A stretch of DNA of 64,000 nt from Streptomyces sp. WMMC500 (GTDB lineage: Bacteria; Actinomycetota; Actinomycetes; Streptomycetales; Streptomycetaceae). The position numbers were made by a program, and so were the translations under genes. The notes below the pieces were generated by a model. That model was given only the letters and a program-made list of their open reading frames with translations. It was not told the origin of the DNA and ran no database searches. Where the stretch lies: NCBI RefSeq assembly GCF_027497195.1, contig NZ_CP114905.1, positions 2,652,001 through 2,716,000 of the forward strand, written 5' to 3'. This document shows positions 1 through 7,569 of this stretch, piece after piece. The stretch's first letter is position 1. Each line of letters begins with the position of its first letter.

Positions 1-2
1 TG

Positions 3-125
3 GTCTCCGCGTCCGGCTCCCGGGTGACGGTGGCCGTGGTGCCCACCGACGAGGAGCTGGAGATCGCCACCCAGAGCCGCGACCTGGTCCGCGGGAGCGG
101 CTCGGCGCCACCCCCACCGGATTAA
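3..125 (+). CDS. ackA: acetate kinase, C-terminal fragment
   Basis: The window opens inside a gene whose last 40 codons are visible and end at TAA 123-125. The readable tail contains VAVVPTDEELEIATQ, which matches the usual C-terminal signature of acetate kinase, where a VVPT[ND]EE..IA motif closes the second ATPase-like lobe. Acetate kinase interconverts acetyl phosphate plus ADP with acetate plus ATP. The next gene downstream is pyruvate kinase, and an ackA-pyk order is what I recall for Streptomyces. The identification rests only on this short tail and the neighbour; the N-terminus and catalytic residues lie outside the window. Confidence 0.75.
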   Translation, partial: VSASGSRVTVAVVPTDEELEIATQSRDLVRGSGSAPPPPD

Positions 126-158
126 TTCCGGTCGCGAACAAACCGATAGGATGCCGCC
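126..158 (+). promoter_or_regulatory. pyk promoter, leaderless arrangement
   Basis: A TAGGAT hexamer at 147-152 lies exactly 6 nt before the ATG at 159. That spacing puts the predicted transcription start on the start codon itself, the arrangement of leaderless actinobacterial genes. No Shine-Dalgarno sequence is present. A weak -35 candidate (AATTCC, 124-129) overlaps the ackA stop region. Confidence 0.5.
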
Positions 159-1583
159 ATGCGCCGAGCGAAAATCGTCTGCACCCTGGGTCCCGCCGTC
201 GACTCCTTCGAGCAGCTCAAAGCGCTGATCGAGGCCGGCATGTCGGTGGCCCGCTTCAACATGAGCCACGGCACCCACGCCGAGCACCAGGAGCGCTACG
301 AGCGGCTGCGCAAGGCCGCCGAGGAGACCGGGCGGCCCATCGGCGTGCTGGCCGACCTCCAGGGTCCGAAGATCCGGCTGGAGACGTTCGCCGAGGGCCC
401 GGTGGAGCTGGCACGCGGCGACGAGTTCACCATCACCACCGAGGACGTGCGCGGCGACCGGTCCATCTGCGGCACCACGTACAAGGGCCTGCCCGGGGAC
501 GTCTCCGCGGGCGAGCGCATCCTCGTCAACGACGGCGCGGTGGCGCTGGAGGTGCTGGAGGTGCGCGGCCCCGAGGTGCGCACGATGGTCATCGAGGGCG
601 GCGTCGTCTCCGACCACAAGGGCATCAACCTGCCCGGCGTGGCGGTGAACGTCCCGGCGCTCTCCGAGAAGGACGTGGAGGACCTGCGCTTCTCCCTGGG
701 CATGGGCTGCGACATGGTCGCGCTGTCCTTCGTCCGCGACGCCGCCGACATCGCCGACGTCCACCGGGTCATGGACGAGGTCGGACGCCGGGTGCCGGTG
801 ATCGCCAAGGTCGAGAAGCCGCAGGCGATCGAGCACATGGAGGAGATCGTCCTCGCCTTCGACGGCGTGATGGTGGCCCGCGGCGACCTGGCGGTGGAGT
901 ACCCGCTGGAGAAGGTGCCGATGGTGCAGAAGCGGCTCGTCGAGATGTGCCGCCGCAACGCCAAGCCGGTGATCGTCGCGACCCAGATGATGGAGTCGAT
1001 GATCAGCTCCTCGCGCCCGACGCGCGCCGAGGCGTCCGACGTCGCGAACGCGATCCTGGACGGTACGGACGCGGTGATGCTGTCCGCCGAGTCGTCGGTC
1101 GGCAAGTATCCGATCGAGACGGTCAAGACGATGTCGCGGATCGTCGTGGCGGCGGAGGACGAGTTGCTGTCGCGCGGGCTGCAGCCGCTGGTGCCGGGCA
1201 AGAAGCCGCGTACGCAGGGCGGGTCGGTGGCCCGTGCCGCGTGCGAGATCGCCGACTTCCTGGACGCCCGGGCGCTGGCGGCGTTCACCCAGTCCGGGGA
1301 CACCGCCCGGCGGCTGTCGCGCTACCGCGCGTGCCAGCCGATCCTGGCCTTCACCACCTCGGAGAGCACGCGCAACCAGCTCACGCTGAGCTGGGGCGTG
1401 GAGCCGGTGCTCGTGCCGCACGTGGACAACACCGACGCGATGGTGGACCTGGTGGACGCCGAGGTGCTGAAGCTGGGCCGCTTCCACGCGGGCGACACCA
1501 TGGTGATGACCGCCGGGTCGCCGCCCGGGGTGCCGGGCACCACGAACATGGTCCGCGTGCACCACCTGGGCGGCGAGCACTGA
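159..1583 (+). CDS. pyk: pyruvate kinase
   Basis: Pyruvate kinase converts phosphoenolpyruvate and ADP to pyruvate and ATP, the last step of glycolysis, in the cytosol. The 474-residue product has the full family length. It starts with RRAKIVCTLGP, and the active-site barrel is recognisable from NMSHGT, DLQGPKIR, the catalytic-lysine segment AKVEKPQAIEHMEEI, the metal-binding MVARGDLAVE and the family signature near residues 270-310 (ATQMMESMI, DGTDAVMLSAE). The C-terminal allosteric domain follows to the end. The ATG at 159 is chosen because it begins the canonical N-terminus and sits 6 nt after a TAGGAT -10 box, suggesting leaderless translation. It follows ackA, so the two genes channel carbon around acetyl phosphate and pyruvate. 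Streptomycetes usually carry two pyk paralogues; the ackA neighbour suggests the pyk2-type copy. Confidence 0.97.
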   Translation: MRRAKIVCTLGPAVDSFEQLKALIEAGMSVARFNMSHGTHAEHQERYERLRKAAEETGRPIGVLADLQGPKIRLETFAEGPVELARGDEFTITTEDVRGDRSICGTTYKGLPGDVSAGERILVNDGAVALEVLEVRGPEVRTMVIEGGVVSDHKGINLPGVAVNVPALSEKDVEDLRFSLGMGCDMVALSFVRDAADIADVHRVMDEVGRRVPVIAKVEKPQAIEHMEEIVLAFDGVMVARGDLAVEYPLEKVPMVQKRLVEMCRRNAKPVIVATQMMESMISSSRPTRAEASDVANAILDGTDAVMLSAESSVGKYPIETVKTMSRIVVAAEDELLSRGLQPLVPGKKPRTQGGSVARAACEIADFLDARALAAFTQSGDTARRLSRYRACQPILAFTTSESTRNQLTLSWGVEPVLVPHVDNTDAMVDLVDAEVLKLGRFHAGDTMVMTAGSPPGVPGTTNMVRVHHLGGEH

Positions 1584-1599
1584 GGGGCGCGGCCGGCCG

Positions 1600-2910
1600 C
1601 TACTCGATGGTGTTCGTGAGGCCCGGCACGGTGAGCGTGCCGCCGAACTGACCCGCCTGGATGACCTGGACGTCGGTGAAGAACGCGAACGGCAGGTCCA
1701 GCGGCGGCGGGCTGTCGGGGCTGAACGTCAGCGGGATCAGGCCGAAGAGGTTGCCCTTCAGCTCCTCGGTGTACATGGTCACGGTGCCGTTGCGGATCGT
1801 GGACGTGGTGCCCTTGTCGGCCCGTACGTGCGAGGTGTTCCGGCCGGGTCCGACGACGGTCTGGTGCAGGTCGCGGATGTCGACGCCGTCGTCCGCGGTG
1901 TACTTCAGCACCTTCTTGACCGCGCCGCTGTAGGTCTTCACCTCGACGATCCCGTGGTACTTCAGCCCCTTGAGGGTGAGCTTGGTGCTCTCCAGCCGCC
2001 AGGGGTCGTCGGGCAGCAGCGGCAGCCCGGGTTCGAGCGCCGCGTCCGCGAGGGCCTCGGGGTCGGCGGTGGGGCAGGGGAACGGCTCCTTGCCGCCGGC
2101 GTCCGCCGCGGCGTCGTCCCCGGCGCCGGGGTCCGTCGTCTCGTCCGCGGGGTCCCCGGCCGTGTCCCGTACCTTGTCGTCCAGCTCTTCCACGGTGGCG
2201 CCGGCCTCGCCGGCGGCGTCGCGGATGGCCTTCTCCGTCTCACCGCGCTCGTCGCCCGACGCGGCGCCGGAGCCCGGGCCGCCGCCGGAACCGGAGCCGG
2301 CCGAGCCCTCCGACGGGTCGGGTTCCGGCTCGGGTTCGGATTGCGGCTCCTCCGGCTCCTCCGGCTCGTCCGGGTCCACCAGGTCGCCGATCTTGTCGCC
2401 GAGGCCCAGCGGGTCGTACCAGGGGTGGGACTCCGACGGCGACGGGCTCGGCTCCTCGGGGGTCCCGGAGTCCGCCGCGCCGCCGGAGCCCGAGCCGCCG
2501 CCGGAGCCGTCCGCCCCGCCGCCGCCCGACCCGCCGCCCGGCTCCCCGGCCGCCGACCCGCCCGCCGACGCCGACGGACTCGGCGACGGCTCGTCATCCG
2601 GCGCCGCCGACTCCCCGGCGTCCGGCGCGTCTTCGCCGCCCGCGGCGTCCGACGCGTCCCCGGCGTCCGCCGTCTCCTCGTCCTTCGGCTCGTCCGACTG
2701 CTCCGCGCACGGCCCGGGCCGCCAGCGGTCCGCCGGGTCGTCCTCGGCGATCGCCGGCCGCGGCGTCAGCCCCAGGCCCAGGAAGACCGCGGTGGGCATG
2801 GCCGCCAGGGCTATCGCCTTGCCCGCCGGCACCCGGCCGAGCAGCGGCCTGCGCGGCGCCGCGTGCCGCGGTCCCCTGCGCGGCGCCCTCGTGTGGTCAT
2901 CCGGCAGCAC
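1600..2910 (-). CDS. secreted protein with long disordered Ser/Gly/Glu/Pro region
   Basis: A 436-residue protein of unknown function. Residues about 28-55 form a hydrophobic signal segment ending in PRPAIAEDD, so export is likely. Residues about 60-280 are low-complexity, rich in Ser, Gly, Pro, Asp and Glu, with no predicted fold. The last ~150 residues form a compact, less biased domain (beginning near LPDDPWRLESTKLTLKGLKYHG) with alternating beta-like patterns. The ATG at 2910 overlaps the upstream DUF6114 gene by 14 bp, and with the DUF6230 gene this makes a three-gene operon read leftward. The arrangement suggests an envelope protein displayed through a flexible stalk. The C-terminal domain may be related to the DUF6230 fold, but I cannot show that by eye. 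Confidence 0.8.
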   Translation of the reverse strand: MLPDDHTRAPRRGPRHAAPRRPLLGRVPAGKAIALAAMPTAVFLGLGLTPRPAIAEDDPADRWRPGPCAEQSDEPKDEETADAGDASDAAGGEDAPDAGESAAPDDEPSPSPSASAGGSAAGEPGGGSGGGGADGSGGGSGSGGAADSGTPEEPSPSPSESHPWYDPLGLGDKIGDLVDPDEPEEPEEPQSEPEPEPDPSEGSAGSGSGGGPGSGAASGDERGETEKAIRDAAGEAGATVEELDDKVRDTAGDPADETTDPGAGDDAAADAGGKEPFPCPTADPEALADAALEPGLPLLPDDPWRLESTKLTLKGLKYHGIVEVKTYSGAVKKVLKYTADDGVDIRDLHQTVVGPGRNTSHVRADKGTTSTIRNGTVTMYTEELKGNLFGLIPLTFSPDSPPPLDLPFAFFTDVQVIQAGQFGGTLTVPGLTNTIE

Positions 2911-3460
2911 GGTGCCTCCCGCCGTCGACGTCCTCCAGGACGTGTGCGCCCAGCGGCTCGACGCCGGCTCTCCTCCGCTCGGGCCCGTCGTCCTCGGCCT
3001 TGCCGTCCTTGTCAGCCTCGTCAGCCTCTTCGGCCTCTTCGGCCTTGTCGGCCTCGTCGACCGCCGTTCCGCCCGGCGCCCACGAGACGGCCAGCGCCCC
3101 GCCGGTCATCGACAGCAGGAAACCCACCAGCAGGCCGCCGAAGTTGGACACCGGGATCGACACCAGCGCCAGCACGATGGAGGCGACGCCCGCGAACACC
3201 CGGACGACGGAGTGGAACCACATGGTCAGCCCGAGCGTCACCAGCAGCACGCCGATGATCAGGCCGCCGGCCCCCGCCTGCGTGGCCATCTGCAGGCTGA
3301 GGTTGCCGAGCTTGATGTTGTAGTACGGCAGCGCGCCGATCGGCACGCCGCCCGCGATGGTCAGCAGACCCGCCCAGAACGGACGGGAGCCGCGCCAGGC
3401 GCGGAATCGCAGCCGCCAGGTGTTCAGACGGTGCAGCAGGTCCGGCAACTCGGCGCTCAT
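2897..3460 (-). CDS. DUF6114 family membrane protein
   Basis: A 187-residue integral membrane protein. After an amphipathic N-terminus (RLRFRAWRGSRPFWAGLL) there are about four hydrophobic helices: TIAGGVPIGALPYYNIKLG, AGAGGLIIGVLLVTLGLTM, VFAGVASIVLALVSIPVSN and LLVGFLLSMTGGALAVSWA. The C-terminal 60 residues are highly charged (Glu/Asp/Lys, then Arg) and probably cytoplasmic. The start at 3460 is preceded by a GGGGAG ribosome-binding site. It lies between the DUF6230 gene (91 bp upstream) and the secreted disordered protein (14 bp overlap). DUF6114 beside DUF6230 is a recurrent actinobacterial pairing. Biochemical function is unknown. Confidence 0.85.
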   Translation of the reverse strand: MSAELPDLLHRLNTWRLRFRAWRGSRPFWAGLLTIAGGVPIGALPYYNIKLGNLSLQMATQAGAGGLIIGVLLVTLGLTMWFHSVVRVFAGVASIVLALVSIPVSNFGGLLVGFLLSMTGGALAVSWAPGGTAVDEADKAEEAEEADEADKDGKAEDDGPERRRAGVEPLGAHVLEDVDGGRHRAAG

Positions 3461-3550
3461 GAAAACAGCTCCCCGGTACAGCGGTGCGGTTCAGTCAGAG
3501 GGGGGTCCGGCGGGGAGCGGTACGCGCCTCCCCGCCGGCCGAGTGCGTGG

Positions 3551-4180
3551 TCAGAAGCACTCTTTGACGCCCTTGTGCAGCTTCATGCTGAGCCCGCTCA
3601 GCTTGAAGGTGCCGGCGCTGGTGGCCCAGGCGGTCTGCTTCACGTCGGTGAGGACGGCCCGGTCGGCCTCCTGCGCGAACCCGTTGGGGTTCGCCTTGTC
3701 GCCCTTGCCGATGCCGGGGCCCTTGGTGCTGGACCCGGCCGCCACACCGATGTTGATGTTCTCGAACGTCGCGTCGGCGTCGAGCTGGGCGATGTCGATG
3801 TAGAGGTTCTTGGCCTCCACCGGCTTGTCGTCGCCGGCCGTCAGCACCAGGCTGACCGAGCCGATGAGCGGGACGTCGGGCGTGACGACCGACTGGCACA
3901 TGCCGTTGATCTTGGCGTCCTTGAACGCGGAGATCGCGACCGGCCGCGTGGCCTCGTTGCCCTCCAGGTCGTGACCGCTGTCGACACCCCCGTACTGGAC
4001 GAAGCCGGTGCCCTCCAGCCGGTCGGCCGTGACCTTGAACTCCTGGCCCGACACGCTGAACGACGCCGCCAGGGCGCCCTGGCTCAGCGCCACGCCGATG
4101 GCGGCGGTCGCCGCCAGGCTCGGCACCATGACCACGGCGAACCGCTTCCACCTGGTCCCACCACGTGCCTGGGACTCCAT
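3551..4180 (-). CDS. DUF6230 family secreted protein
   Basis: A 209-residue protein. Residues 14-42 form an uncleaved-anchor-like or signal segment (VVMVPSLAATAAIGVALSQG then ALAASF). The remainder is a beta-rich domain with repeated phrases such as GTGFVQYGGV, INGMCQSVV, AKNLYIDIAQL and TFKLSGLSMKLHKG, and one Cys pair (C in NGMCQS and the C-terminal ECF). The start at 4180 is chosen because an AAGGAGG site lies 7-8 nt upstream; the open frame continues upstream but without one. It heads the operon with DUF6114 and the secreted protein. Members of this family have been annotated as cholesterol esterase, but no Ser-His-Asp hydrolase motif is visible, so that name is not adopted. Confidence 0.85.
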   Translation of the reverse strand: MESQARGGTRWKRFAVVMVPSLAATAAIGVALSQGALAASFSVSGQEFKVTADRLEGTGFVQYGGVDSGHDLEGNEATRPVAISAFKDAKINGMCQSVVTPDVPLIGSVSLVLTAGDDKPVEAKNLYIDIAQLDADATFENINIGVAAGSSTKGPGIGKGDKANPNGFAQEADRAVLTDVKQTAWATSAGTFKLSGLSMKLHKGVKECF

Positions 4181-4570
4181 GCCTTTCCTCCTTCTCGGAC
4201 GTACGTCCGAGCCCGTGTGCCGGTCCTCGGGAGCGAGGGGGATCCGCACGCGCACGCGGGGGCGGCTGCTGCGGGTCCCGGATACGGGCGGCGGACGCGC
4301 TACGTCGAAGGGGGCGTACCCCCGAGCGACTCGTTGTCCGGACAGGCTCCGATCCGCGGGAACGTTCCGCGGAAACGGGGAACCCCCCTGTCCGGTTGGC
4401 GATCGTGGTGCATCGGAAGGGGGGCACACAAGGGGTTCGTTACCAACGGGTAGCGCAAGGGTGAAGGAAGATCCGGCCACACTGGCCGGATCATGCACCC
4501 TGGGTTGCCGCCCGCCGCGGACGTACCCGACGAGAAAGCACGACAAAAACAGTCATCTGACAGCACACGA

Positions 4571-4585
4571 GTTACTGCGAGTAAC
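4571..4585. promoter_or_regulatory. operator-like dyad GTTACT-N3-AGTAAC
   Basis: Two perfect 6-bp arms, GTTACT and AGTAAC, flank a GCG centre. The element is 391 bp upstream of the DUF6230 start codon and 64 bp past the thioredoxin stop. The size and symmetry suit a TetR- or GntR-type dimer. No cognate regulator can be assigned from the sequence. Confidence 0.35.
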
Positions 4586-4631
4586 AGCCCTGCCCACAGT
4601 CAATTTTTGGCAAAGCGGCAGGGGCTGTCAC
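4584..4631 (-). terminator. possible terminator after the thioredoxin gene
   Basis: ACAGCC-CTGCC at 4584-4594 can pair with GGCAGGGGCTGT at 4620-4631, leaving one bulged base and a loop of about 25 nt containing a T-rich stretch. It lies 18 bp beyond the stop codon of the minus-strand thioredoxin gene. The long loop makes it a weak candidate. Confidence 0.35.
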
Positions 4632-4648
4632 CGAACGTCGACCTCTGG

Positions 4649-5635
4649 TCAGAACAGCACGCGCGCCAGCGCCTGCCGCCCCGCCACCACCCGCGGATCG
4701 TCGCCGCCGACCACCTCGAACAGCTCCAGCAGCCGCACCCGCGCCGCCTGCCGGTCCTCGCCCGCGGTCCGCGCCACCGTGTCGACCAGCCGGCCGAAGG
4801 CGTCCTCGACGTGGCCGCCCACCAGGTCCAGGTCGGCGACCCGGATCTGCGCCTCGACGTCCGCGGGGTTGTCCGCCGCCTCCTTGCGCACGGCCGCGGG
4901 GTCGAGCCCCTCCACGCGCCGCAGCAACTCCGCCTGCGCGAGGCCCAGCTTGGCCTCCAGGTTGCCCGGGTCGTCGGAGAGCACGTTCTGGTACGCCTGG
5001 ATCGCGCCGCCCAGGTCCCCCCGGTCCAGCGCGTCGCCGGCCGCGGCCAGCACGCCGTCGTACGGACCGGCCGGCTCCTCCGGCGCCTCCTGCGTACCCG
5101 CGCCGTCCTCGCCGGCAGCGGCGTCCTCGGCGGACACCGGCCGTCCGACGATGCCGAACTGCTGCTCGGCGACCTTGATCAGCTCGTCCAGCACCTGACG
5201 GATCTGCGGCTCGGGGGCGGCACCCTGGAACAGCGGGATGGCCTGGCCGCCGACGACCGCGAAGACCGCCGGGATGGACTGGACGCCGAACTGCTGGAAC
5301 AGCATCTGGTTCGCGTCCACGTCGATCTTGGCCAGGACGAACCGTCCGGCGTACTCCCGCGTCAGCCGCTCCAGCAGCGGGCTGAGCTGCTTGCACGGCT
5401 GGCACCACTCGGCCCAGAAGTCGACGACGACCGGGACCTCGGTGGAACGCTGCAGAACCTCCTGCTGGAAGCCGGCCTCGTCGACATCGATGACCAGCGC
5501 ATCGGCGCCGGGCGCCGGCACCCCGTCGCGGGCGGCCTGGGCGCGGGCCGCCTCCGCCTTCTCCTTGGCCTCCGCGGCCGCCTTCACCGCGGCCAGGTCG
5601 ACCGCTCCGCTCATAGACATGTTGCGTGGCTGCAT
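4649..5635 (-). CDS. thioredoxin-TPR protein (CnoX/YbbN-like co-chaperone)
   Basis: A 328-residue cytosolic protein with three parts: an Ala/Lys-rich helical N-terminal extension (1-45), a thioredoxin fold with WCQPC (C78 and C81) around residues 48-155, and a C-terminal helical region of TPR-like repeats from about 195 onward (AAAGDALDRGDLGGAIQAYQ, then LDPAAVRKEA). This thioredoxin-plus-TPR layout is that of YbbN/CnoX, which holds and protects client proteins from oxidative unfolding; E. coli CnoX is a similar ~284 residues. The CxxC is intact, so redox activity is possible. An ATG at 5635 follows a GGAGG; internal ATGs at 5620 and 5614 are alternatives. Single gene, convergent to nothing and with its own upstream region shared with tetR. 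Confidence 0.9.
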   Translation of the reverse strand: MQPRNMSMSGAVDLAAVKAAAEAKEKAEAARAQAARDGVPAPGADALVIDVDEAGFQQEVLQRSTEVPVVVDFWAEWCQPCKQLSPLLERLTREYAGRFVLAKIDVDANQMLFQQFGVQSIPAVFAVVGGQAIPLFQGAAPEPQIRQVLDELIKVAEQQFGIVGRPVSAEDAAAGEDGAGTQEAPEEPAGPYDGVLAAAGDALDRGDLGGAIQAYQNVLSDDPGNLEAKLGLAQAELLRRVEGLDPAAVRKEAADNPADVEAQIRVADLDLVGGHVEDAFGRLVDTVARTAGEDRQAARVRLLELFEVVGGDDPRVVAGRQALARVLF

Positions 5636-5768
5636 ACGCCCTATCCTCCCCCCTTCGCGCGGTGCATTGAACGGACGGGCCGCGGTTGGCTACGCGAACC
5701 CGCCCGGAAGGGTTCGTTCCGGGCGGGTTCCCAGGTGCAGCAGAAGACACCGGTCGCTCGGGGGTGAC

Positions 5769-5791
5769 TTACGCTACGGGTCGTAGCGTAA
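5769..5791. promoter_or_regulatory. perfect 10-bp inverted repeat, probable TetR autoregulatory operator
   Basis: TTACGCTACG at 5769-5778 is repeated in perfect inverted form (CGTAGCGTAA, 5782-5791) around a 3-bp centre. It ends 40 bp before the tetR start codon, and a TAAGGT -10-like box (5819-5824) follows. A long dyad just upstream of a tetR gene is the usual position of its own operator. Confidence 0.7.
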
Positions 5792-5831
5792 CCCACGTAC
5801 CGCGCCGGGGAGAAGGGATAAGGTCCAGCTC

Positions 5832-6503
5832 ATGAGCGACGAGACGCCCGCCGCACGGCGCGCGGGCCGCCCGCGCAGCGCGACCGCGGACCGGGCCATC
5901 CTCGACGCGGCCCGGGCCGCCATCGCCGAGGCGGGCTGGGCCGGGGTGACCCTCGGCGGCGTCGCGGCGCGCGCGGGAGTGGCGAAGACCACGCTCTACC
6001 GGCGCTGGCCGGGCAAGAACGAACTCGTCCTGGACGCGCTCGCCGACCTCTTCGACTCGCTGCGGCTGCCGGACCACGGCAGCCTGGCGCGGGACGTGGA
6101 GGGCGTGGTGCTGCAGTTCGCCGGGCTGCTCCGGGAGCCGCGCACGCGCGGCGCGCTGATGGCCGTACTGGCGGAGGCGACGCACGACGCGGCGCTGCGC
6201 GAGCGGATCCGCGTCTCGATCGTGGCCCGGCAGAAGCACCTGGTGCTGCAGGGCCGCGAACGGGCGCGGGCGCGCGGGGAGTTGCCGGCGGAGCAGGACG
6301 CGGCGGCGGCGGACCGCAACGCGGACATGATCTTCGACGTGATCGCGGGCTCGGTGCTGCACCGGCTGCTGGTCAGCGCGGAGCCGGTGACGGAGGCGTG
6401 GGCGACGAGGTTCGCCACGCTGCTGACCCGGGGCCTGGCCGCCCTGACCGACCCGGCACCGGATCCGGGTGCGCGTCCGGGGCCCGATCCGCCGGGGCAA
6501 TAG
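5832..6503 (+). CDS. TetR family transcriptional regulator
   Basis: A 223-residue DNA-binding repressor. The N-terminal helix-turn-helix is clear: GRPRSATADRAILDAA leads into VTLGGVAARAGVAKTTLYRR and WPGKNELVLDAL (residues about 12-65). The ligand-binding C-terminal domain (about 80-200) resembles TetR_C_11-type regulators (VARQKHLVLQGRERARARGE, IAGSVLHRLLV). The ATG at 5832 follows a TAAGGT box by 7 nt with no Shine-Dalgarno, so it may be leaderless. A perfect dyad 41 bp upstream suggests autorepression. The stop codon lies inside a terminator hairpin, which separates it from the MDR oxidoreductase. The inducing ligand is unknown. Confidence 0.93.
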   Translation: MSDETPAARRAGRPRSATADRAILDAARAAIAEAGWAGVTLGGVAARAGVAKTTLYRRWPGKNELVLDALADLFDSLRLPDHGSLARDVEGVVLQFAGLLREPRTRGALMAVLAEATHDAALRERIRVSIVARQKHLVLQGRERARARGELPAEQDAAAADRNADMIFDVIAGSVLHRLLVSAEPVTEAWATRFATLLTRGLAALTDPAPDPGARPGPDPPGQ

Positions 6504-6524
6504 GCCCTTCGGGCCTACCCCGGC
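6491..6524 (+). terminator. terminator hairpin overlapping the tetR stop codon
   Basis: Inner stem TAGGCCC-TTC-GGGCCTA (6501-6517) is extended by outer arms GCCGGGG (6491-6497) and CCCCGGC (6518-6524) with a small 3-nt bulge. The tetR TAG stop is the first triplet of the inner stem. Confidence 0.65.
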
Positions 6525-6569
6525 GGCGCCCGGGACGGGATGCTGTCCTCCCGTCCGTGGGGAGGCGTC

Positions 6570-7544
6570 ATGAAGGCGATCGTCCAGGACCGCTACGGCC
6601 CGGCCGACGTGCTGCGGGCCGCGGAGGTCGAACGGCCGGAGCCGGGTGCGGGCGAGATCCTCGTCCGGGTACGGGCCGCCGGCCTCGACCCCAGCGTGTG
6701 GCACCTGATGACGGGCCTGCCGTACATGATGCGCCTGATGGGCTTCGGCCTGCGCGCGCCCAGGGACCGGGTGCGCGGCTGGGACGCCGCCGGCACGGTC
6801 GAGTCGGTCGGCGCGGGGGTGACCCGCTTCACCCCCGGCGACGAGGTGTTCGGCATCGGCAGCGGCGGCACCTTCGCGGAGTACTGCCGCGGCGCCGCCG
6901 ACATGTTCGCGGCCAAGCCACCGGGCGTGGACTTCGACGCCGCCGCGGCCGTGCCCACCTCCGCGATCACCGCGCTGCGCGCCCTGCGCGACGCGGGCGG
7001 GCTGCGCGCGGGCGGTCACGTCCTGGTGCTCGGCGCCGGCGGCGGCGTCGGCACGTTCGCCGTCCAACTGGCCAAGGCACGCGGGGCCGAGGTCACCGGC
7101 GTGTGCGGAACGGACAAGACCGGACTGGTCCGCTCGCTCGGCGCCGACCACGTGATCGACTACACCGAACGGGACGTGACCGCCGGCGCCGTCCGCTACG
7201 ACCTCGTGCTCGACACCGCCGGCAACCGCCCGCTGGCCGCGCTGCGCCGCGTCCTGGCCCCGCGCGGCACGATCGTGCTCGTCGGCGGCGAGGGCGGCGG
7301 CAGGTGGACCGGCGACCTGCGCCGCTCGCTCGGCGGCTCCGTACGCTCCCTGTTCTCCGCCCGGAAAGTGAAGGCGCCCTACGTGCGCCCCCGCCCGCAT
7401 GACGTCGAGGAGGTGCGCGGCCTGCTGGAGTCCGGCGCGCTCACCCCGGTCGTCGGCCGCAGGTACGCCCTCGCCGACGCGGCCGAGGCGGTCCGGGACT
7501 GGGAGAAGGGCCACACGCGCGGCAAGTCCGTCCTCGTCGTGTGA
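6570..7544 (+). CDS. NAD(P)-dependent MDR oxidoreductase (quinone oxidoreductase-like)
   Basis: A 324-residue medium-chain dehydrogenase/reductase. It has an N-terminal GroES-like domain (MKAIVQDRYGPADVL, EILVRVRAAGLDPSVWHLMTG) and a Rossmann domain with the nucleotide loop VLGAGGGVGTFAVQLAK near residues 150-170. The Cys/His ligands of catalytic and structural zinc sites are absent, so it belongs with zinc-free quinone reductase/enoyl reductase types that use NADPH. The ATG at 6570 is preferred over one at 6540 because GGGGAGG lies 5-6 nt upstream. It follows tetR in the same direction, but a terminator lies between them. A role in reducing reactive enones or quinones is family-based inference. 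Confidence 0.9.
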   Translation: MKAIVQDRYGPADVLRAAEVERPEPGAGEILVRVRAAGLDPSVWHLMTGLPYMMRLMGFGLRAPRDRVRGWDAAGTVESVGAGVTRFTPGDEVFGIGSGGTFAEYCRGAADMFAAKPPGVDFDAAAAVPTSAITALRALRDAGGLRAGGHVLVLGAGGGVGTFAVQLAKARGAEVTGVCGTDKTGLVRSLGADHVIDYTERDVTAGAVRYDLVLDTAGNRPLAALRRVLAPRGTIVLVGGEGGGRWTGDLRRSLGGSVRSLFSARKVKAPYVRPRPHDVEEVRGLLESGALTPVVGRRYALADAAEAVRDWEKGHTRGKSVLVV

Positions 7545-7569
7545 CCCCGCTCCCCCGCGCGCGTACGGG

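Larger units (their letters stand above)
4181..4648. other. 468-bp intergenic region upstream of the DUF6230 operon
   Basis: No credible gene is present. The region is more A/T-rich than its surroundings, particularly 4535-4620. It holds the promoter region for the leftward envelope operon, a 15-bp dyad at 4571-4585, and a stem-loop at 4584-4631 that may end thioredoxin transcription. Open frames crossing it lack the codon bias of the flanking genes. Confidence 0.6.
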
